A DNA stretch of 64,000 bases from Echinostoma caproni (lineage: Eukaryota > Platyhelminthes > Trematoda > Plagiorchiida > Echinostomatidae): assembly GCA_900618425.1 (NCBI GenBank), contig UZAN01039979.1, forward strand, positions 5,212 to 69,211, given 5' to 3'. The position numbers and the translations under genes are program-made. Positions 10,166 to 23,608 of the stretch are shown one piece after another (the stretch's first letter is position 1; each line of letters begins with the position of its first letter). The notes under the pieces are model-generated. The model ran no database searches and was not told the DNA's origin. It worked only from the letters and a program-made list of their open reading frames with translations.

Positions 10166-12376
10166 CGAATTTCATGATAGGATGAATGACAGGGGATTCA
10201 CACAATAGGTTCTTTTGTAAATCATAACCCAAGATTATCTGATATTGAAATCCATAGGATAGTCTCATAGACTTTTCTTAGATATGACCCATTCTAGCAT
10301 TGAGTTGCCTAGTTTTGGCGCGCAAAACAGCCTATGATCAGAGTGCAATCAAAAAGAAGACAAGATCAAACTATCCCTCTGTTGAATTTTGCAATAAAAA
10401 TTTATGCTGTAATATGTGTTTTTGTATGGTGTCAGTTCAATCAATCAGTGTGTGAGGTTAGGTTAACGTTGCATATTACGGGCTACAACCTGAAATGCAG
10501 TAGTTTTAGTTACTCTTCCGATTGATGTCTAAATAACCTATATACGCTTATACTTTGTGAACATAAAGTTAAAAAAATAATTTGGTCGGAGGAAGGATTG
10601 GTAAATCACATCACTTCTTTCTCCCAAAACGACCATTTGGCATTTGATAAACCAGCGTGCATCGCGATCACTCTGAGGTAACCCCTATTAGGAGTTAACT
10701 TCGTGCCACAGTGATATTGAAAACTGTGATGCCACCAGAGCCTCTTGTCTTCATGGATGCACTACTTCATATTACGTAACCATGTAAATACAAACTGATT
10801 TTAATTTCAATCTAAACAAACAAATTACATCTGCTTTGAATGCCTATTTTAGTCGTTCCGTCTGATCCTTACAGCGGATAATGTGCCTCCAAAGGTGGAG
10901 GCGAAGTCCAGCCAGAGGCGATGGGTGGTATATACAACTTATATATAGTTTATATACTGTCAAAACGTCTGTGCAAAGACATACTGTTTCCTCCTATTGT
11001 CTTTTTTCAAAATCCTTTTTGGGAACTAGCATCTCAAATTATGGTAGAAATTTGAATGTTTCAGTTTTAGTGCTGCTCGAAGCTAACACAAAATTCTGTT
11101 TATCTAAAGCAAATCAGCAGCTTCTTGATCACTTATAGCGATAGTGTAGAATATTTTTGGATGCCCTGATTTTTAATTTATACCTAAATATATTTGTTTG
11201 AAATGACTCCCTAATTCCATCCGCTTTGGGTATCGTCAATCGATGAATACAATGCACGATGAACGTTGTGTATCAGTAATTGATTAGTTTCTTAGCGCGG
11301 TGTTGTATGTTCCTGTTTCATTGTAAGGTCGATAAACGAAGGCCCTGAAAAGATAATATTTTTTGAAACAATTACTAACTAACCGATCGTTGGTTTGTGA
11401 TAAATTGTTTTCGTCTGTATAATTGAACAATTAAAGATACGGATATGATGGAGGAAAAACGAAAATCGAGTATTAAAATGTTCGTTATACCATTCCCATA
11501 AACATGCGTATAAATATTTAGTGATAGGTTACTGGATGCACCACTTAATGAGCAACAATTACCACGAAATTAGACATGTGTTCAGAGGGAAATGTTTCCA
11601 GGCAGTCAGTGCAATATATTTGCATTCTTCTACTGAGGTGTGCTTGACCAGTACAGCAAAAGCACACCTTTTATGATGCGTCCGGGGTTCAAATCGTGGC
11701 ACGGTGAATGTGCACTACTGGTAAACTCCTATAATGAAAGCTTAACTCCGGTTCCTATGGAGTACATGCATAAATCAATGCACTAAAGAGCAAATGTGAA
11801 ATTGTATCCGAAGGTCATTCGCAATGAACTGTTTACCTGACGTTATTACTCACAAATAATCCTGAGTTGAAAAGGAAAACATACATAACTTACGGTTTAT
11901 TCAATATATCGCATTTATATGCATTGTTTTGCAAAAAGCAGCATATTTGCCGTATTGCTGACTAACTAATGTCCTTAATTATGGGTATTGCAACTTCTAT
12001 GGTATACTCAAGTAGCTACGCAGAATAAATACACATGGTTTTCAATTAAATTTATCCGGCCTTTCAAACAATTGGTACAAGTACATGAAGCGTTAAGAAT
12101 ATTTGTGAGACAATACTATCATTACTCGTGTCAAAGGTATGCGAACCGGTTTCTCACATCCCGATGCACTTTTCACCCTTTCACAGTTAAAACAAATATC
12201 TAAAGTCGTGTGGAATTTTCGCGAACTGTAGTGAAAGATACCGCTGGATTTTAATCACACGCCGATAGACAACCGGTGCCAATCTGGCCGTTGTTAGCCG
12301 AAGTTGCTTTTCGTAACCATATTCAAAAACTGGATACACCGTGGAGCCTCCATCGGACCACGATATTTTCTACCAG
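10166..12376. other. non-coding stretch before the acidic-protein exon
   Basis: No recognisable coding exon. It contains a family E head at about 11640-11760. Open frames at 11988-12203 and 12276-12614 are judged chance; the second is a shadow of the real frame at 12377. Confidence 0.4.
11640..11760 (+). repeat. SINE family E, tRNA-like head
   Basis: tgcgtccggggttcaaatcg is a B-box match, followed by cacggtgaatgtgcac. The copy at 46608-46690 has gggtttggagttcaaagccc followed by acagtgaatctgcac. The shared order supports one family; the two copies are strongly diverged. Confidence 0.5.
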
Positions 12377-14224
12377 CACGACGAAACGGCTGGTCAGAAC
12401 GGTTTTGTCGACGCATCAGAACAAGGTACGCCACCACTTGTTAAGCCAGAGAGCAATACTTCATCACTGGTTTGTCCGGAAAGAAGTACGCCTGAACCTG
12501 TTCCTGAAATATCGGAATTGTTCAGTTCATCAGAGGCTGCTCAGTCTGAAGAGCGAACCACTCTTGAAAATATTGTGCTTGATCTTGACTTACCGGCTCC
12601 TCCAGAAGAGCTGAAACAATACGAATTGACTGAAGTGCCACCCGAATTACCTGAGATATCGACTCACGAAGTGAACTCCCAACCAGACTCTGAGTACGAA
12701 CAGGAGGAGGGAGAAAACGACGAGGGGGTNNNNNNNNNNNNNNNNNNNNNNNNNNNNNNNNNNNNNNNNNNNNNNNNNNNNNNNNNNNNNNNNNNNNNNN
12801 NNNNNNNNNNNNNNNNNNNNNNNNNNNNNNNNNNNNNNNNNNNNNNNNNNNNNNNNNNNNNNNNNNNNNNNNNNNNNNNNNNNNNNNNNNNNNNNNNNNN
12901 NNNNNNNNNNNNNNNNNNNNNNNNNNNNNNNNNNNNNNNNNNNNNNNNNNNNNNNNNNNNNNNNNNNNNNNNNNNNNNNNNNNNNNNNNNNNNNNNNNNN
13001 NNNNNNNNNNNNNNNNNNNNNNNNNNNNNNNNNNNNNNNNNNNNNNNNNNNNNNNNNNNNNNNNNNNNNNNNNNNNNNNNNNNNNNNNNNNNNNNNNNNN
13101 NNNNNNNNNNNNNNNNNNNNNNNNNNNNNNNNNNNNNNNNNNNNNNNTGATAAAAGTGGGGCACCTGATTGCAGATCAATTGGAAGTCAATACTATTTGT
13201 TGCAATCGGAATTGTCAACTCAGTTACCAGACACGCATACTACACCTGAACAGTCAACTGAAAAACATTCAAAGGAGTCACGAGTTCCCCACAGTGAATC
13301 AGCTGCAGAAGTTCCTTCTTTGGAGACTGATCCCTTGAGTGAAGGGAGTTTTGTCCCTTTTCGAGTTGTGCCTTCCGAACTCGTTGCCCAGGAAGTTCCG
13401 GTAGTTCCAACGCCACAGAAAGAACTGCTTGAGGATCTAGAGCCGTTAGGTAGCGATAACGCTGATCAAACCTTTCAGCATCCTGTCGGTGATCAGTTTC
13501 ACCCTACCACTGAAATATTTGATTTTACTCTATCAGAGTCGGCTAATTTAGGTCATTTTAAACCAGAAGCAGATCAGATCAGTGAAACTTTTGTTGCTCA
13601 CGTGGATTCTGTCCCGCGTACTGAAGTTCACTCGGCTGATCAGACAATCACATTGTCTGTAGAATATCAGCCAACCAGCGAAGAATCTACACCAACTATT
13701 GACTATAAATTTCAGATTGTTGGTTCTGCAGTAACCCCTATTTTCATCCGAGAGGCTGAATCTTCCGGTCACGTGTCCGGTCCAGTAGCTAACGACACGT
13801 CTATGAGCACCACGGTTGGCGTTTCTGAGATCATGGCTGACCCAGCGGTACAAGAATTCACAGATTATCCTGCTTTTGAGACTCTGGAAAAAATCAATCA
13901 TGAAAGCCCTACTCATCCGACTGGATCGAGTACAAATGGCGTCGAAGCGGACTATCGAATCAGTTATGATGGCGGAAGTAGCTATCATGATGACGTGCCT
14001 CCGGAAGAGGAAGAAGAACAAGAAGAATTGGTGGCGCATTTCGTCGAAAAGAAAGAGGAAATACATCCTCTGACCGAGTCGAATATTGCAAAGGTAGAAC
14101 ATACCATACAAACAGAGCAAGACGTCAAGGCGACAACTACTGTGAGTGGGGCTGAAAACGTACTGGTCGATGAAAGTCCAAGACCATCATTTCATGAAAT
14201 TTGCGAGGAACTGGACAAGAAGAA
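12377..14224 (+). CDS. large exon of an acidic, Ser/Thr/Pro/Glu-rich, probably disordered protein (unknown function)
   Basis: The exon opens after a good acceptor (gatattttctaccag) in the frame HDETAGQNGF and stays open to the N run at 12730. It resumes after it (DKSGAPDCRSIG) and continues to 14224. The sequence is dominated by Glu, Ser, Thr, Pro and Val, with clusters such as EQEEGENDEG and EEEEEQEELVAHF. It has no Cys pattern, membrane segment or catalytic motif, which fits a long flexible region. The frame contains no ATG before the gap, so this is an internal exon. At the right end, CTG GAC AAG AAG AA meets gtgagt, a near-perfect donor; if unspliced, the TGA at 14226-14228 would end the protein after LDKKK. 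I do not recognise the family. Confidence 0.65.
12730..13147. other. assembly gap, 418 N
   Basis: The run interrupts the acidic-protein exon. The frame to its left and the frame to its right differ by one base if 418 is taken literally. If one exon spans the gap, the true missing length should be a multiple of three; alternatively an intron lies inside it. Confidence 0.95.
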
Positions 14225-16021
14225 GTGAGTCAGACAAACCAAATAACGCTTGCTAACTGGATTTATTTTGATTCATGCATATATAGTATCTTTCATTGAA
14301 ATATTTTACACTGCAACCTCTCATGAATAATCAGAGACGTGTAAGTAAGAAAACCAATTGTGTAGAAGAATAAACATAAAAGGCGTGGATAACAGAGATG
14401 ACAGTCGTCAGGTAAAATAATTATCCAAAAATCACTCGGTAAATCCAAACATCATCTGGAAAAATACAGTATTCAGAGGTGACCACCAGAGTACGTTCAC
14501 GTACATGATTTTTGAAACAGAATTCACAACTTGAATTGTTTCTGTTAAATCGGAAAACTCTTAGTCATCGTTTTTAACTGAGTATGTTTTAGTTCGCAAT
14601 AGCTATGGTGAATTCAGTCGGTCACACAAATCGATTTATCGAGATTATTAGGAGATTATAAACCGGATCGAGCTTGCATCATGCAATCGTTTGAATGAAG
14701 TCTCATCGAAAGATCCTCAAATCCATAGACAAAAGTTTAAAAGGAGAGAGCCTTTAGAATGGAGTTGACGAGCGGTATTAATACCTAGGCTACATTTTGA
14801 CTATCTCTTGTCTACGTAATTGCCGGGAAAGACCAAAAGAGGTAAAAACTCATTCGCACACAGATGGGAGTGTTCAGTTTATTTTAGAAGTAAAACAAAG
14901 TTGAGCATTTTGCTTTTCATACAATGAGATTCCTCAAACCTGGCCACAGAACCAAATGAACAACATTTTAATTCAGACAAAGAGAGGTTCATTACTTTTG
15001 GTTTTACTCTACTAAACCTGACCAATCATGAGTTGCGATAAACAAATCTTCCAAATTGCGTGTGAGTGATACGACAAAACCAGATTAGGAACTGAAAATT
15101 CGTAGGTAGATTTGTTTCCGATGAGAAGACTTGTTTGACTATTCACACTGAAAAATACAAAGTAGTACTTACTTGCTCACTTTTTCCCATATTCCATGTA
15201 TTACGATAATTATTTAGAATCCACTTTCAACACACCGTTCGACTATCACTCTATAATTTTACGAATTCAGTTTTCAGACTATCAAATTAGTATGTATGGG
15301 CATCATTTCCAGTTGTCTCAGTATCATTTCAAGCTTTCCCATGAACACCCTCATTGGAACTATGAGTCCCACATAGAAATCAAGCCTTACAACTGTGCTT
15401 GGATGATTACCATTCAGCACAGATTTCTCTGTCTATTGTTGAACCGCATAGGATACGTTGCGATATGTCTCAGTCACACAATCATTAGTCACACACCATA
15501 AAACCCTTGGCGTATCTCGGCCGTAGGAGTGTCCTTTCCCGTGCGATGTCAAGTTTACATCGGTTGATCATTTTCGATCAAAGTCCCAATTTCAGCTACA
15601 TTCACATCCACTTAGTACGCCGCCTGTAAGTTGTTATTTTTATGTTACCACCACAGAAGCCACATTCCACTTTCTACCCTACATGCAGCAAATGACCATA
15701 GTAATCATGTATCCGAAACTGAATAAAACATCTCAATCAAAAAAGCTGCATTTGAAATAGCGTAAAGAGAGCTGAAGCTCATCAAATTCTGGGTTCAATC
15801 ATAGGAAGTTTTTAAATACTCTTCTATGAGTATTACTTCCGAATTGGGCAATTTATATGGCCGAAATTATATCGCCTCTTTAGGCTACATGTTCCTACAA
15901 TGGTGTAAACCAGGCCGATCGAGGCTAAGATGTGACATTCACAGGTGGCTTTCGCCAACTGGCTTTGAACGATCATATTCTTCAACAGAGCTGGTCCAGT
16001 ACCGGAATGTGTGCCTTAGTT

Positions 16022-16045
16022 ATATTTATTATTATTATTATTATT
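16022..16045. repeat. ATT/TAT microsatellite
   Basis: About eight ATT units in a row. Similar simple repeats occur at 39009-39045 and 43463-43485. Confidence 0.8.
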
Positions 16046-16584
16046 GATTTATTTCCAAGGAAAGAAACACTGCCATGGTCGTTTTCACATACCGAAGTCA
16101 CTATAAATCAAAAAATGTTGAGATCTTCCATAACTGATTCCGTATAAAAATATTCGCGAATTGATCTTAATTCATTGTCAAACTACATGAACAGTACATT
16201 ACTAATATAGATTCTCATAACTCAATAGAATATCATTGCTCAAATTCATTTTGCAAAAGTTTGCCACCCCTTTGTGGCGTATCGCGTGTGTGAGAAATGT
16301 GATTCCACCTGCCATTACTATGATGATCAACAAAGGAAACGGTTAATTACGATTTATAGGCAGTTGCTTCTTGATTACCATCTAAGACTATCAAGTGACA
16401 AATCAGTTATGGAAAGCGTATCTGAGAACATGACCAATCGTTTACCTTTACGTTGACAATCGAATGGGATGGCCGAGGTATAAATTATCCAATTCGTTCG
16501 GCTTTGTTTTCTTCCAAAATCATGGGTTCGGAAATAGACTATAGTTTCTTCGTAGTGATAAATATTACTTCCAGCACTTGCCAA

Positions 16585-16742
16585 CAGTTCTACAACAAAC
16601 TCTTAACCAAACCAAACAGTAAAAGGTGTACGAACCACACACCCACAGATTTCNCTGGTCTTGGTAGTGGTCATCGGCTCGATTGGGTATCGAGGTGTAT
16701 TGGGCTCCTTGGACGTTTGATCCCGTCCGAAGGGCGTATGAT
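16585..16742 (+). repeat. interspersed repeat C, shorter copy
   Basis: Shares ggtgtacgaaccac, gtggtcatcggctc, atcgaggtgtattg and ttggacgtttgatccc with 31150-31290 in the same orientation and order. A single N lies inside at 16654. No coding content is visible; it may be a retroelement 3' end. Confidence 0.7.
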
Positions 16743-19700
16743 GAGATGAATATCGGCTTCCAATAGATTGCGGTTTTCACACACCGCCTCATTGCACCGT
16801 TGCGTATCAAAACGCTTTTCCAAATACTCCGTAGGTAAATATGGTGGGTTAAGAAATAGAGTCATCATCTGTGGCTACTTAATTCTATGTACTGAATATT
16901 CTACCTCTTTGTACGATAACTGAGTCTTGAACGAAATGGATTGGCTGGTGTGCGTTGAGTGCTTTAGGGTTTTACAAGTACTGCTGTCACCTTCGCCCTG
17001 TCCTCCTTGCTCTCTCCTTTTACCAGATACCCCGGTTTCGACATAGAAATCGCACGATCGATCGCTTGTTATCACCACCAGCTGAAACTGAGATCTGGGT
17101 ATTTAGATGACCCAGTTAGTGATCCAGGTCGAAAGTCAGCTGATTTCTAACACGTTAACCACATAAATGAATTCGCTTACTGTTCATGTTTAGCTTACCT
17201 CGAAAGTGTTTCAACAAATTACCCGAATCCCGGTCGGTCCGGGAAGTCTTATGATGCTAAGATATTTGGATCTGCTAACGGATCATACGTGATAACTATC
17301 AACTTAAAAAGGTGGACTGATGCGTGGTAGGGAATGTGATGAAGCAGAAAAGTAATCATTTAATTCCCATACAACATACTGAATCGAAATGGATTTCTAG
17401 ACTGGGCCATTTTTATCAAATGCACATCGATGTATTCATTAGGTTATCAGTTGTGCACACTTTCAATCACATTGATTTATAGATTTACTGGCTACTGATG
17501 CTTGATAAGGGCATCGGACTGCCAACATCCATTGTTGTTATTATTGGTTGAATGTTCAAGTACAACTTTCATTTTTCGTAGAAAATCGTGTGATGTATAC
17601 GCTTCTGGTTCTTTTTACAATTATGTGGACACTTTGGATTGGAACTTGGAATTTGGATTATGTATATTGGGCCTGACAGTCCCACGCGGTTATTGATAGA
17701 TATACGGTAGCATCAAGTCATTATGCATAATTGATGAATGTTCATTTGGCACACCCTCAGATTTGAGGTAGTTCTCATCTTTTTATTATTGAAGATTTCA
17801 GCTCCTATGAGGTTACGTACTCTACGCTGCTGATGCTTCTTGAGTACTCGAGCATCAGTTCAGCTCTGTCAAGTTGATAGAAACCAAAGTCTATTAGAAA
17901 TTTGCAGCTGTCAGACAACAATAAAGATGGCGTAAATGCTGGGTTTGTCAATATTCCATTGTGTTGTTTGTTTCCACTGAACTCCAGGAACGGAGTTCTT
18001 GAAAGAATACCTGCATGCATCCCGTCCTTTGATCATGAGTATTTAGCGTATGAAAACCATGATATTTTCGACATCTAGCATGCACGTATTGCACTAAAAC
18101 ACTGAATCCCACCTGAACTGTGTCTGGCTTGGTGGGGGGGGTGAGTCAATTTACCCAGCGAGAAGTCGAGTCATGCAATTTATTAGACATGTCCTTAAAT
18201 GACCGATTTCAATAATATATCCTGGATAGTTAGGAACAGAACGGCGGGGCGGTCAAGTGGTAGGGTCAAATGGGTGAAAATGGAATCGTCATCAGAGCCA
18301 CGATAGTAAAATTGCTAATTATTGTATGACCTTAATAACAGTTATGCCTCCCACAGACACCACCCTCGTTTGACAACATGGGACAAGTAAAAAGAACATC
18401 CTTTGATATGGATGATCGAATTTCCCCACTGTTTCTGACCCAGGACAACAAACGTATTTTCAGTTAATTTCACGCAAGCACTCTCCGTAAACGGTACCAC
18501 AGAATGAGAATTCCCTGAGATAAACTCTACCCACTAGTTTTAATGACTGGTGTTCCCTTTGAACTCGTTAATCGTCTATTCAAGTATATCTGAACTTTTT
18601 CGGAAAACTCATTTGTCCCGATATTGTATATGGGTTCAACAAACGTAACTAAGCGCAAGTTTACTTTGTACTTAATACCTACAATTATACACATTTCAGT
18701 TGCGTTCAATATCATTCAGTTGCTTGTGTTTGCCATTATCCCATGGTTTACGTTCATTGGGTTGTTTGTGACAGAATGTGGAACTGATGGGGAACTCCAT
18801 GAGGAAAATCTCCAATAAGAGAAACTCCTATGGAGCGAAATATGTGTAATCAAGTTACATAAAGAGTTCAGTTTTTCATCGATACTTTTAGTTGCTCTAC
18901 GCACAGGCATTAAAACTGATGGTGTTTGGTAAATCAGACACATTGAATTCAATTCTCTAACATATTTATTAATCTGTCTTTTTCATTTAACTGCTACCGT
19001 ACTACAAGCTTCTAATGAAAAAACAAAGCCCATTAGATTGTGTTTTGAATCAATGAACCACTTGGTATGAAGAAAGTCGATAAGGTGTGGACAACACGAT
19101 GTCATCATTTATGTTCCTCTGAAAACGGTCGGTCTATGAACCCTGTTTCTGTATTTAGTCTAGTTTGTAGTGTACATTATTTTTCATCCCGCAGCGGCAT
19201 TGTTATCGAATTTTGCAACTGTGTAATGCTTCACAAAATTGATCGCCGGCGGGGGCGGGTGGGTGGTTACAGAGGTGTACGGGATCGAATAACAGGGTCC
19301 ACATGATCAACAAGTGCATAATCTGAAGCAGAACATGGTTGTTTTTGAGTTATATTTTTTCTAGTGTTATTTATTCTTTTTATCTCTATTCGTCTGTTTC
19401 CTTCAATAGGGAGTGCACTATTCGCGAGATGGGGTTTTCGCATTAGCACTTGCAATCGGGCTTCCTTTTTGTTCGTGCGCTTTCGCGCACATATGACTAC
19501 AAGGAGGACTACAACCATGTACGGAGTGCGATTTCATGTGTTGCAGTTGATAAGAAACTACAGTAAATTATCCTGAATCGAACGGGTGAATCCGATGAAA
19601 AAGAGCTAAAAATAAATACAGTTCTTTCCGCTTTTGATTTGCATTCAAATGTTACCGGTATCAGTTTACATTTAGGAAACAGTTTACAGTGCATGAAAAA

Positions 19701-20699
19701 TAGATACGGAGAGGATAGCTGAATAAGGAATAATTGATTGATTGAATAATTGATTACGTGCAGCTTTTGCTTCTCTACTGTATTGTAAATTCGTTTCAGT
19801 TCCTTTAGACGCTCTTCAAAAAGCTAAAAACTGATTAGATGAATCTTGAACTAAACGCCAACCAATTTGCACGATGTAGACAAAATAGTAAAATGGATAA
19901 TATTGCATTTTCAACGAACTCTACGCCGTTCACATTACTTCATTTATGACGAATGTCGCAGATATTGGCGCATTCCGTACGTGGTATTCCACTGCATAGT
20001 AGTTTGTCAGTCCTGCCGAATGTGTTTTCATTCTATGCTCCGACCGAATTCACTATGTTTCATACCACCTCCCTTGCCGATCAACTTCATTTGAATATTT
20101 AGGTATGGAATGAGATACTAATCTTCGATGGTCCTACCACACGGAAAGTTTTTTGCGTACTCTTCACGAGCTATCCTTTTAGAGTCTCACGCAGAATTTT
20201 CTCGTTAAAAAGTATGTCGGTTACACGTTTATCCGATCGCATGTTATTCCCGCAATATTATATTGTTACCTACTATTTTCCCAAACTACGCGGAGTAGAT
20301 TGCGAGTTCCTCCAATAATAAGTTGCACCTGCGACATTCCTCGCAATTGGCTACTCGAAACCCTTTGTGACTCACACGTGGTTTCCCGCAAATGGTTTAC
20401 TTTCAGGGTCCTAGAGGACCCTTCATGTTCACTGTATGCTGACCCTTCAGTTTTACTCATACTACTACGCGTTACGGATTCCCATTCCCTCTCTCATACA
20501 CTTGCTAATAAGGAATGTATCCCAATCCTGATCCAGCACGTGTATTTGTCGACAAAAACGACGTAGCCAGGGAGTTGCATGCTTATCTTAGACTGAACTC
20601 ATGCTACTCCTGACGTTCCCTGTCCAACCGTTTCATTTTTCTTTGCTATATGAACTTTCTTGTTGCAGTCAATGAAAATACCGAAATGCCGACCTAAAG

Positions 20700-20785
20700 A
20701 TGTGCGGGTGGTGGTGGCCCGGTGCTACCGTCACCAAATTATCCCCCCGGGGATGTGTTCGAATCCCACGACCGCCGCCTGACTT
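20700..20785 (+). repeat. tRNA-like fragment, probable SINE head
   Basis: gtgttcgaatcccac is a strong B box. The start (ggtggtggcccgg) can pair with the end (ccgcc) as a 6-bp acceptor-like stem, but the T stem has mismatches and no normal anticodon arm forms. A working tRNA is therefore unlikely. Confidence 0.35.
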
Positions 20786-22693
20786 TCCCCGTGGTAGCCC
20801 TTTGATTGGTCGCTTTCCACTTCTTGAAAACTGTTTTTTGTATATTCAATATAAGGAACTAAAAGAAAAAGAGAAAAGTATAAATAGGTATAGTTGTTGG
20901 CGTTATTAAAAGTACAATTTTATTGAGCTGCGTAGAACGCATTCGTTTGTTTTATATAAATATGATGCCAATGGCTGAAAAAACTTTCACTAGAACGATC
21001 AAGGAGTTTTACATTTAGCAATATCGTACAGATTCTGCGAGAATAGACTGTCACAAAATTACCCACTGATAACCAAGCGGCAAGCCGTTGGGGACGGAAT
21101 CGATATAAAGCAATATTTGCTTGAAGTTGCTTGAAGGAAAATTCCCAAACTACCGTGGGTAATTTCGAATTGGAACTGTTCCTTTCTTTAGAGTGGTACC
21201 TTCAACATCAGTGATGCAAAAGCATCTACGTTTAACGCCACATCCCAGTCTCGTTCTCATTTTCGGAACTTTTGTTAAGCAGCTTAACTGTCTGAAGCCT
21301 AGCTAATTACGATGGTTCAAGCAGACATTTGGTTTCTATATTGAGTTTTCTTTTTCCATGGTTGATCATACGATGTGTCATGGTCCATCTCTCGGAAGNG
21401 TTGATGGTGTTGTTGTTCACTATTTATCAGTTTATGCGACTGTCTAGGGATTTTCTGATTCTACCCAGTCCCTGTTGGAACCAAAATCTCTCGTTCTCGC
21501 CGTAAAAACAGACATGCACACACCTCGCCGCTGAATCGCTGATGTTCCTGCAGTTGGCCTGTATCCAAAACCAAATACGTTTGGTACAATGAGTCACCTA
21601 CCGCTGATCGAAATGAGGTCCATGGCATATTGTCATGTCTGTTGCGAGCGAGTGAATCATTCACAAATTTAGTTGGTAAATCCAGGAAAATGTGGAATTT
21701 TGGAACGATGCCTCATTACATCTTTGTTTGTACGGGGCGGTGAAATCCTTATTTTATTCGCTGGATCACAACAGCCATGAAGTTATTATTCACACTGATC
21801 CCCAATGTTCCCAGCACATGACAACCAAAGAGCCTGAAAAGCAAAAATCAATAAAGTAGTTATCCTAAAATGGTTCAATAATATTACTCATTCACATGTG
21901 TTTTCCGGGAGATCTTGCACCACATTAATATTATTTTATCCCACCCAAAGTCAGTGCAGTAAGCTGATTTATCAAGTCTCGCGACTGACAATAAGATCAA
22001 GCTTAGTTTGAGTATTGATAGGAAATGTTTTGAGTTCAAATAACATGGGTTTCAACTTAAGCCTATTTAAACAATGCCCAGTGAAGATGATTTATTCCCA
22101 ACTTCTGTGTGGCTGTACTTCAAACAGACATAATAGTTGACAAATGGGTAACCGTACTAGAAAATTGATTCGGTTTTCATGTTTTCTTTCCTACATCCTT
22201 TTCTATATCACCAGTGCACCACAACTTCGAAATTCTTATTAAAAAGTAGATTGCCATTAGTCAAACGCGATAAGAATGAGATAGATGGTAACGGATGATA
22301 CAGAAGTTTCACCAGTGAGAGTTTTTACCGCTATTTTTGATACTAAATTCACATTAGTTTTGCTAAGATTAGGAAAATGCATGACAAAAGCTACGGTATT
22401 TATTGCACACATATAGTGACTAACAAATAACGATTGCTCACAAAACAATGAATGACAGTTTTCCGAATTCCAAAGTTTTATCTAATTCAGTTTAGCTTTC
22501 AGCGTTGCATACCTACAAACTGTGGACGTTGACGTTTGTTTAAGCGAGGAGACTACAAATAATGAGTCCCACTTCCATTGTTCGAATAATCTGCCGGTTT
22601 AAAAAGGTGACTAGTTCAGTTAAAGAGTAGTCGATGGTTGACTAGCATGTTCTGGAGCCTGACAGCAGACCAATACAAGGAGCGCTGTATGTC

Positions 22694-22796
22694 GATTGTG
22701 AAAAGTTCAGTAGCTTCCGTGGGATTCGAACCTACGCATGGACGCCGCCTACGCTTTGTACACGCATGCTCTACCAGCTGAGCTAGGAGGCCACAC
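22694..22796 (-). repeat. tRNA-derived SINE, family A
   Basis: On the minus strand it reads ggcctcctagctcagctggt, an excellent D-arm/A box, then an over-long central part, then taggttcgaatcccac and the tail gctactgaacttttcacaat. The acceptor-like ends pair with one mismatch. The central part is too long and too poorly paired for a functional tRNA. The same tail follows the copies at 58881-58984 and 59011-59118, so this is a mobile SINE and not a tRNA gene. Its translation (LLAQLVEHACTKRR) is a typical false ORF. Confidence 0.8.
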
Positions 22797-23293
22797 CGAT
22801 AGCAGTGATCTTTTTCACATTCGAATTTACCCATCCAACTTACAGAGGCATGTGGCATCCACCAGTTAGCATGTAAGCTGACTGCCCCGACAGGTTTTCC
22901 TTCGAATTCACCGGACTCCACCGAAAGAGCTTCTAAGACAACTATTTGAACAAGGAGCGTTGTTCCAGAAAAACAAATAATTCGAATAAATCCTGTGTTA
23001 GGTTGTCGTTTCCTGATGACATCAAACGACTATTTACCGTTTTCCAATTGGGAAGCTGAGTATGAATTAAATATCCTAGACGGGAAGAAAGCTGCAGTCC
23101 AAATATTTTCAAACACAATCATAATGATATAGAAACTAGACAAGAAGAAACCTGGAGTCGTGAATGGTTTCAGACATTTTAGGCACAGCAATTGAAGGCT
23201 GATTAAATGAATGATTACTTCGTCTTTCGAGAGCAGTTCTCTTCTCACGTTGTTGCAAGCCTGCTGTTTGTGACAAATTAATCTGTTGAATGT

Positions 23294-23608
23294 TTGAAGC
23301 CGTTATTTACTTATGAATCCAATTGGTCATTAACCAACTCGGTCCTAACTAATCTCTCTATTGAGGCACTCCTCGATGGACCACTAACAACTGCTGATAA
23401 CTTTCAGGTTCTGTGCAATCAACCGGTAAACCAAATTATCAAACATATTCCCATCATTTACCGTTGCAATATGTTACATCTAATCAATTATATCGGCTCT
23501 GGTGATCTTTATCAACTCGAGAACCATAATTCCCTTTCATATGATTATGATCCCACGGTCTATGACGCTAATCTTTTGATTCGACCTGTGACAGATTGTG
23601 CGTTTTAG
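23294..23608 (+). other. orphan 104-codon open frame, coding status unclear
   Basis: An ATG-started frame with an even amino-acid mix and no recognisable domain. No flanking splice sites, repeats or homologous copy were found in the window. It could be a small gene, a decayed exon or chance. Confidence 0.15.

Noticed and set aside
12276..12614. 112-codon ATG-started plus-strand frame
   Set aside because: It overlaps the acidic-protein frame one base out of phase and has no recognisable content; it is a shadow.
13548..14120. 190-codon minus-strand frame
   Set aside because: It lies opposite the acidic exon. Its Phe/Arg/Ile-rich product is the expected complement of Glu/Ser-rich codons.
22711..22792. 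Functional tRNA gene on the minus strand
   Set aside because: The D and T arms look good, but the centre is too long and lacks a normal anticodon arm. The same sequence with the same non-tRNA tail recurs at two other sites, so it is a SINE.
22616..22921. Minus-strand 101-codon open frame
   Set aside because: Its middle (LLAQLVEHACTKRR ... VGSNPTEATELF) is the translation of the SINE A tRNA-like head and tail. The same false peptide appears at 58789-59054.
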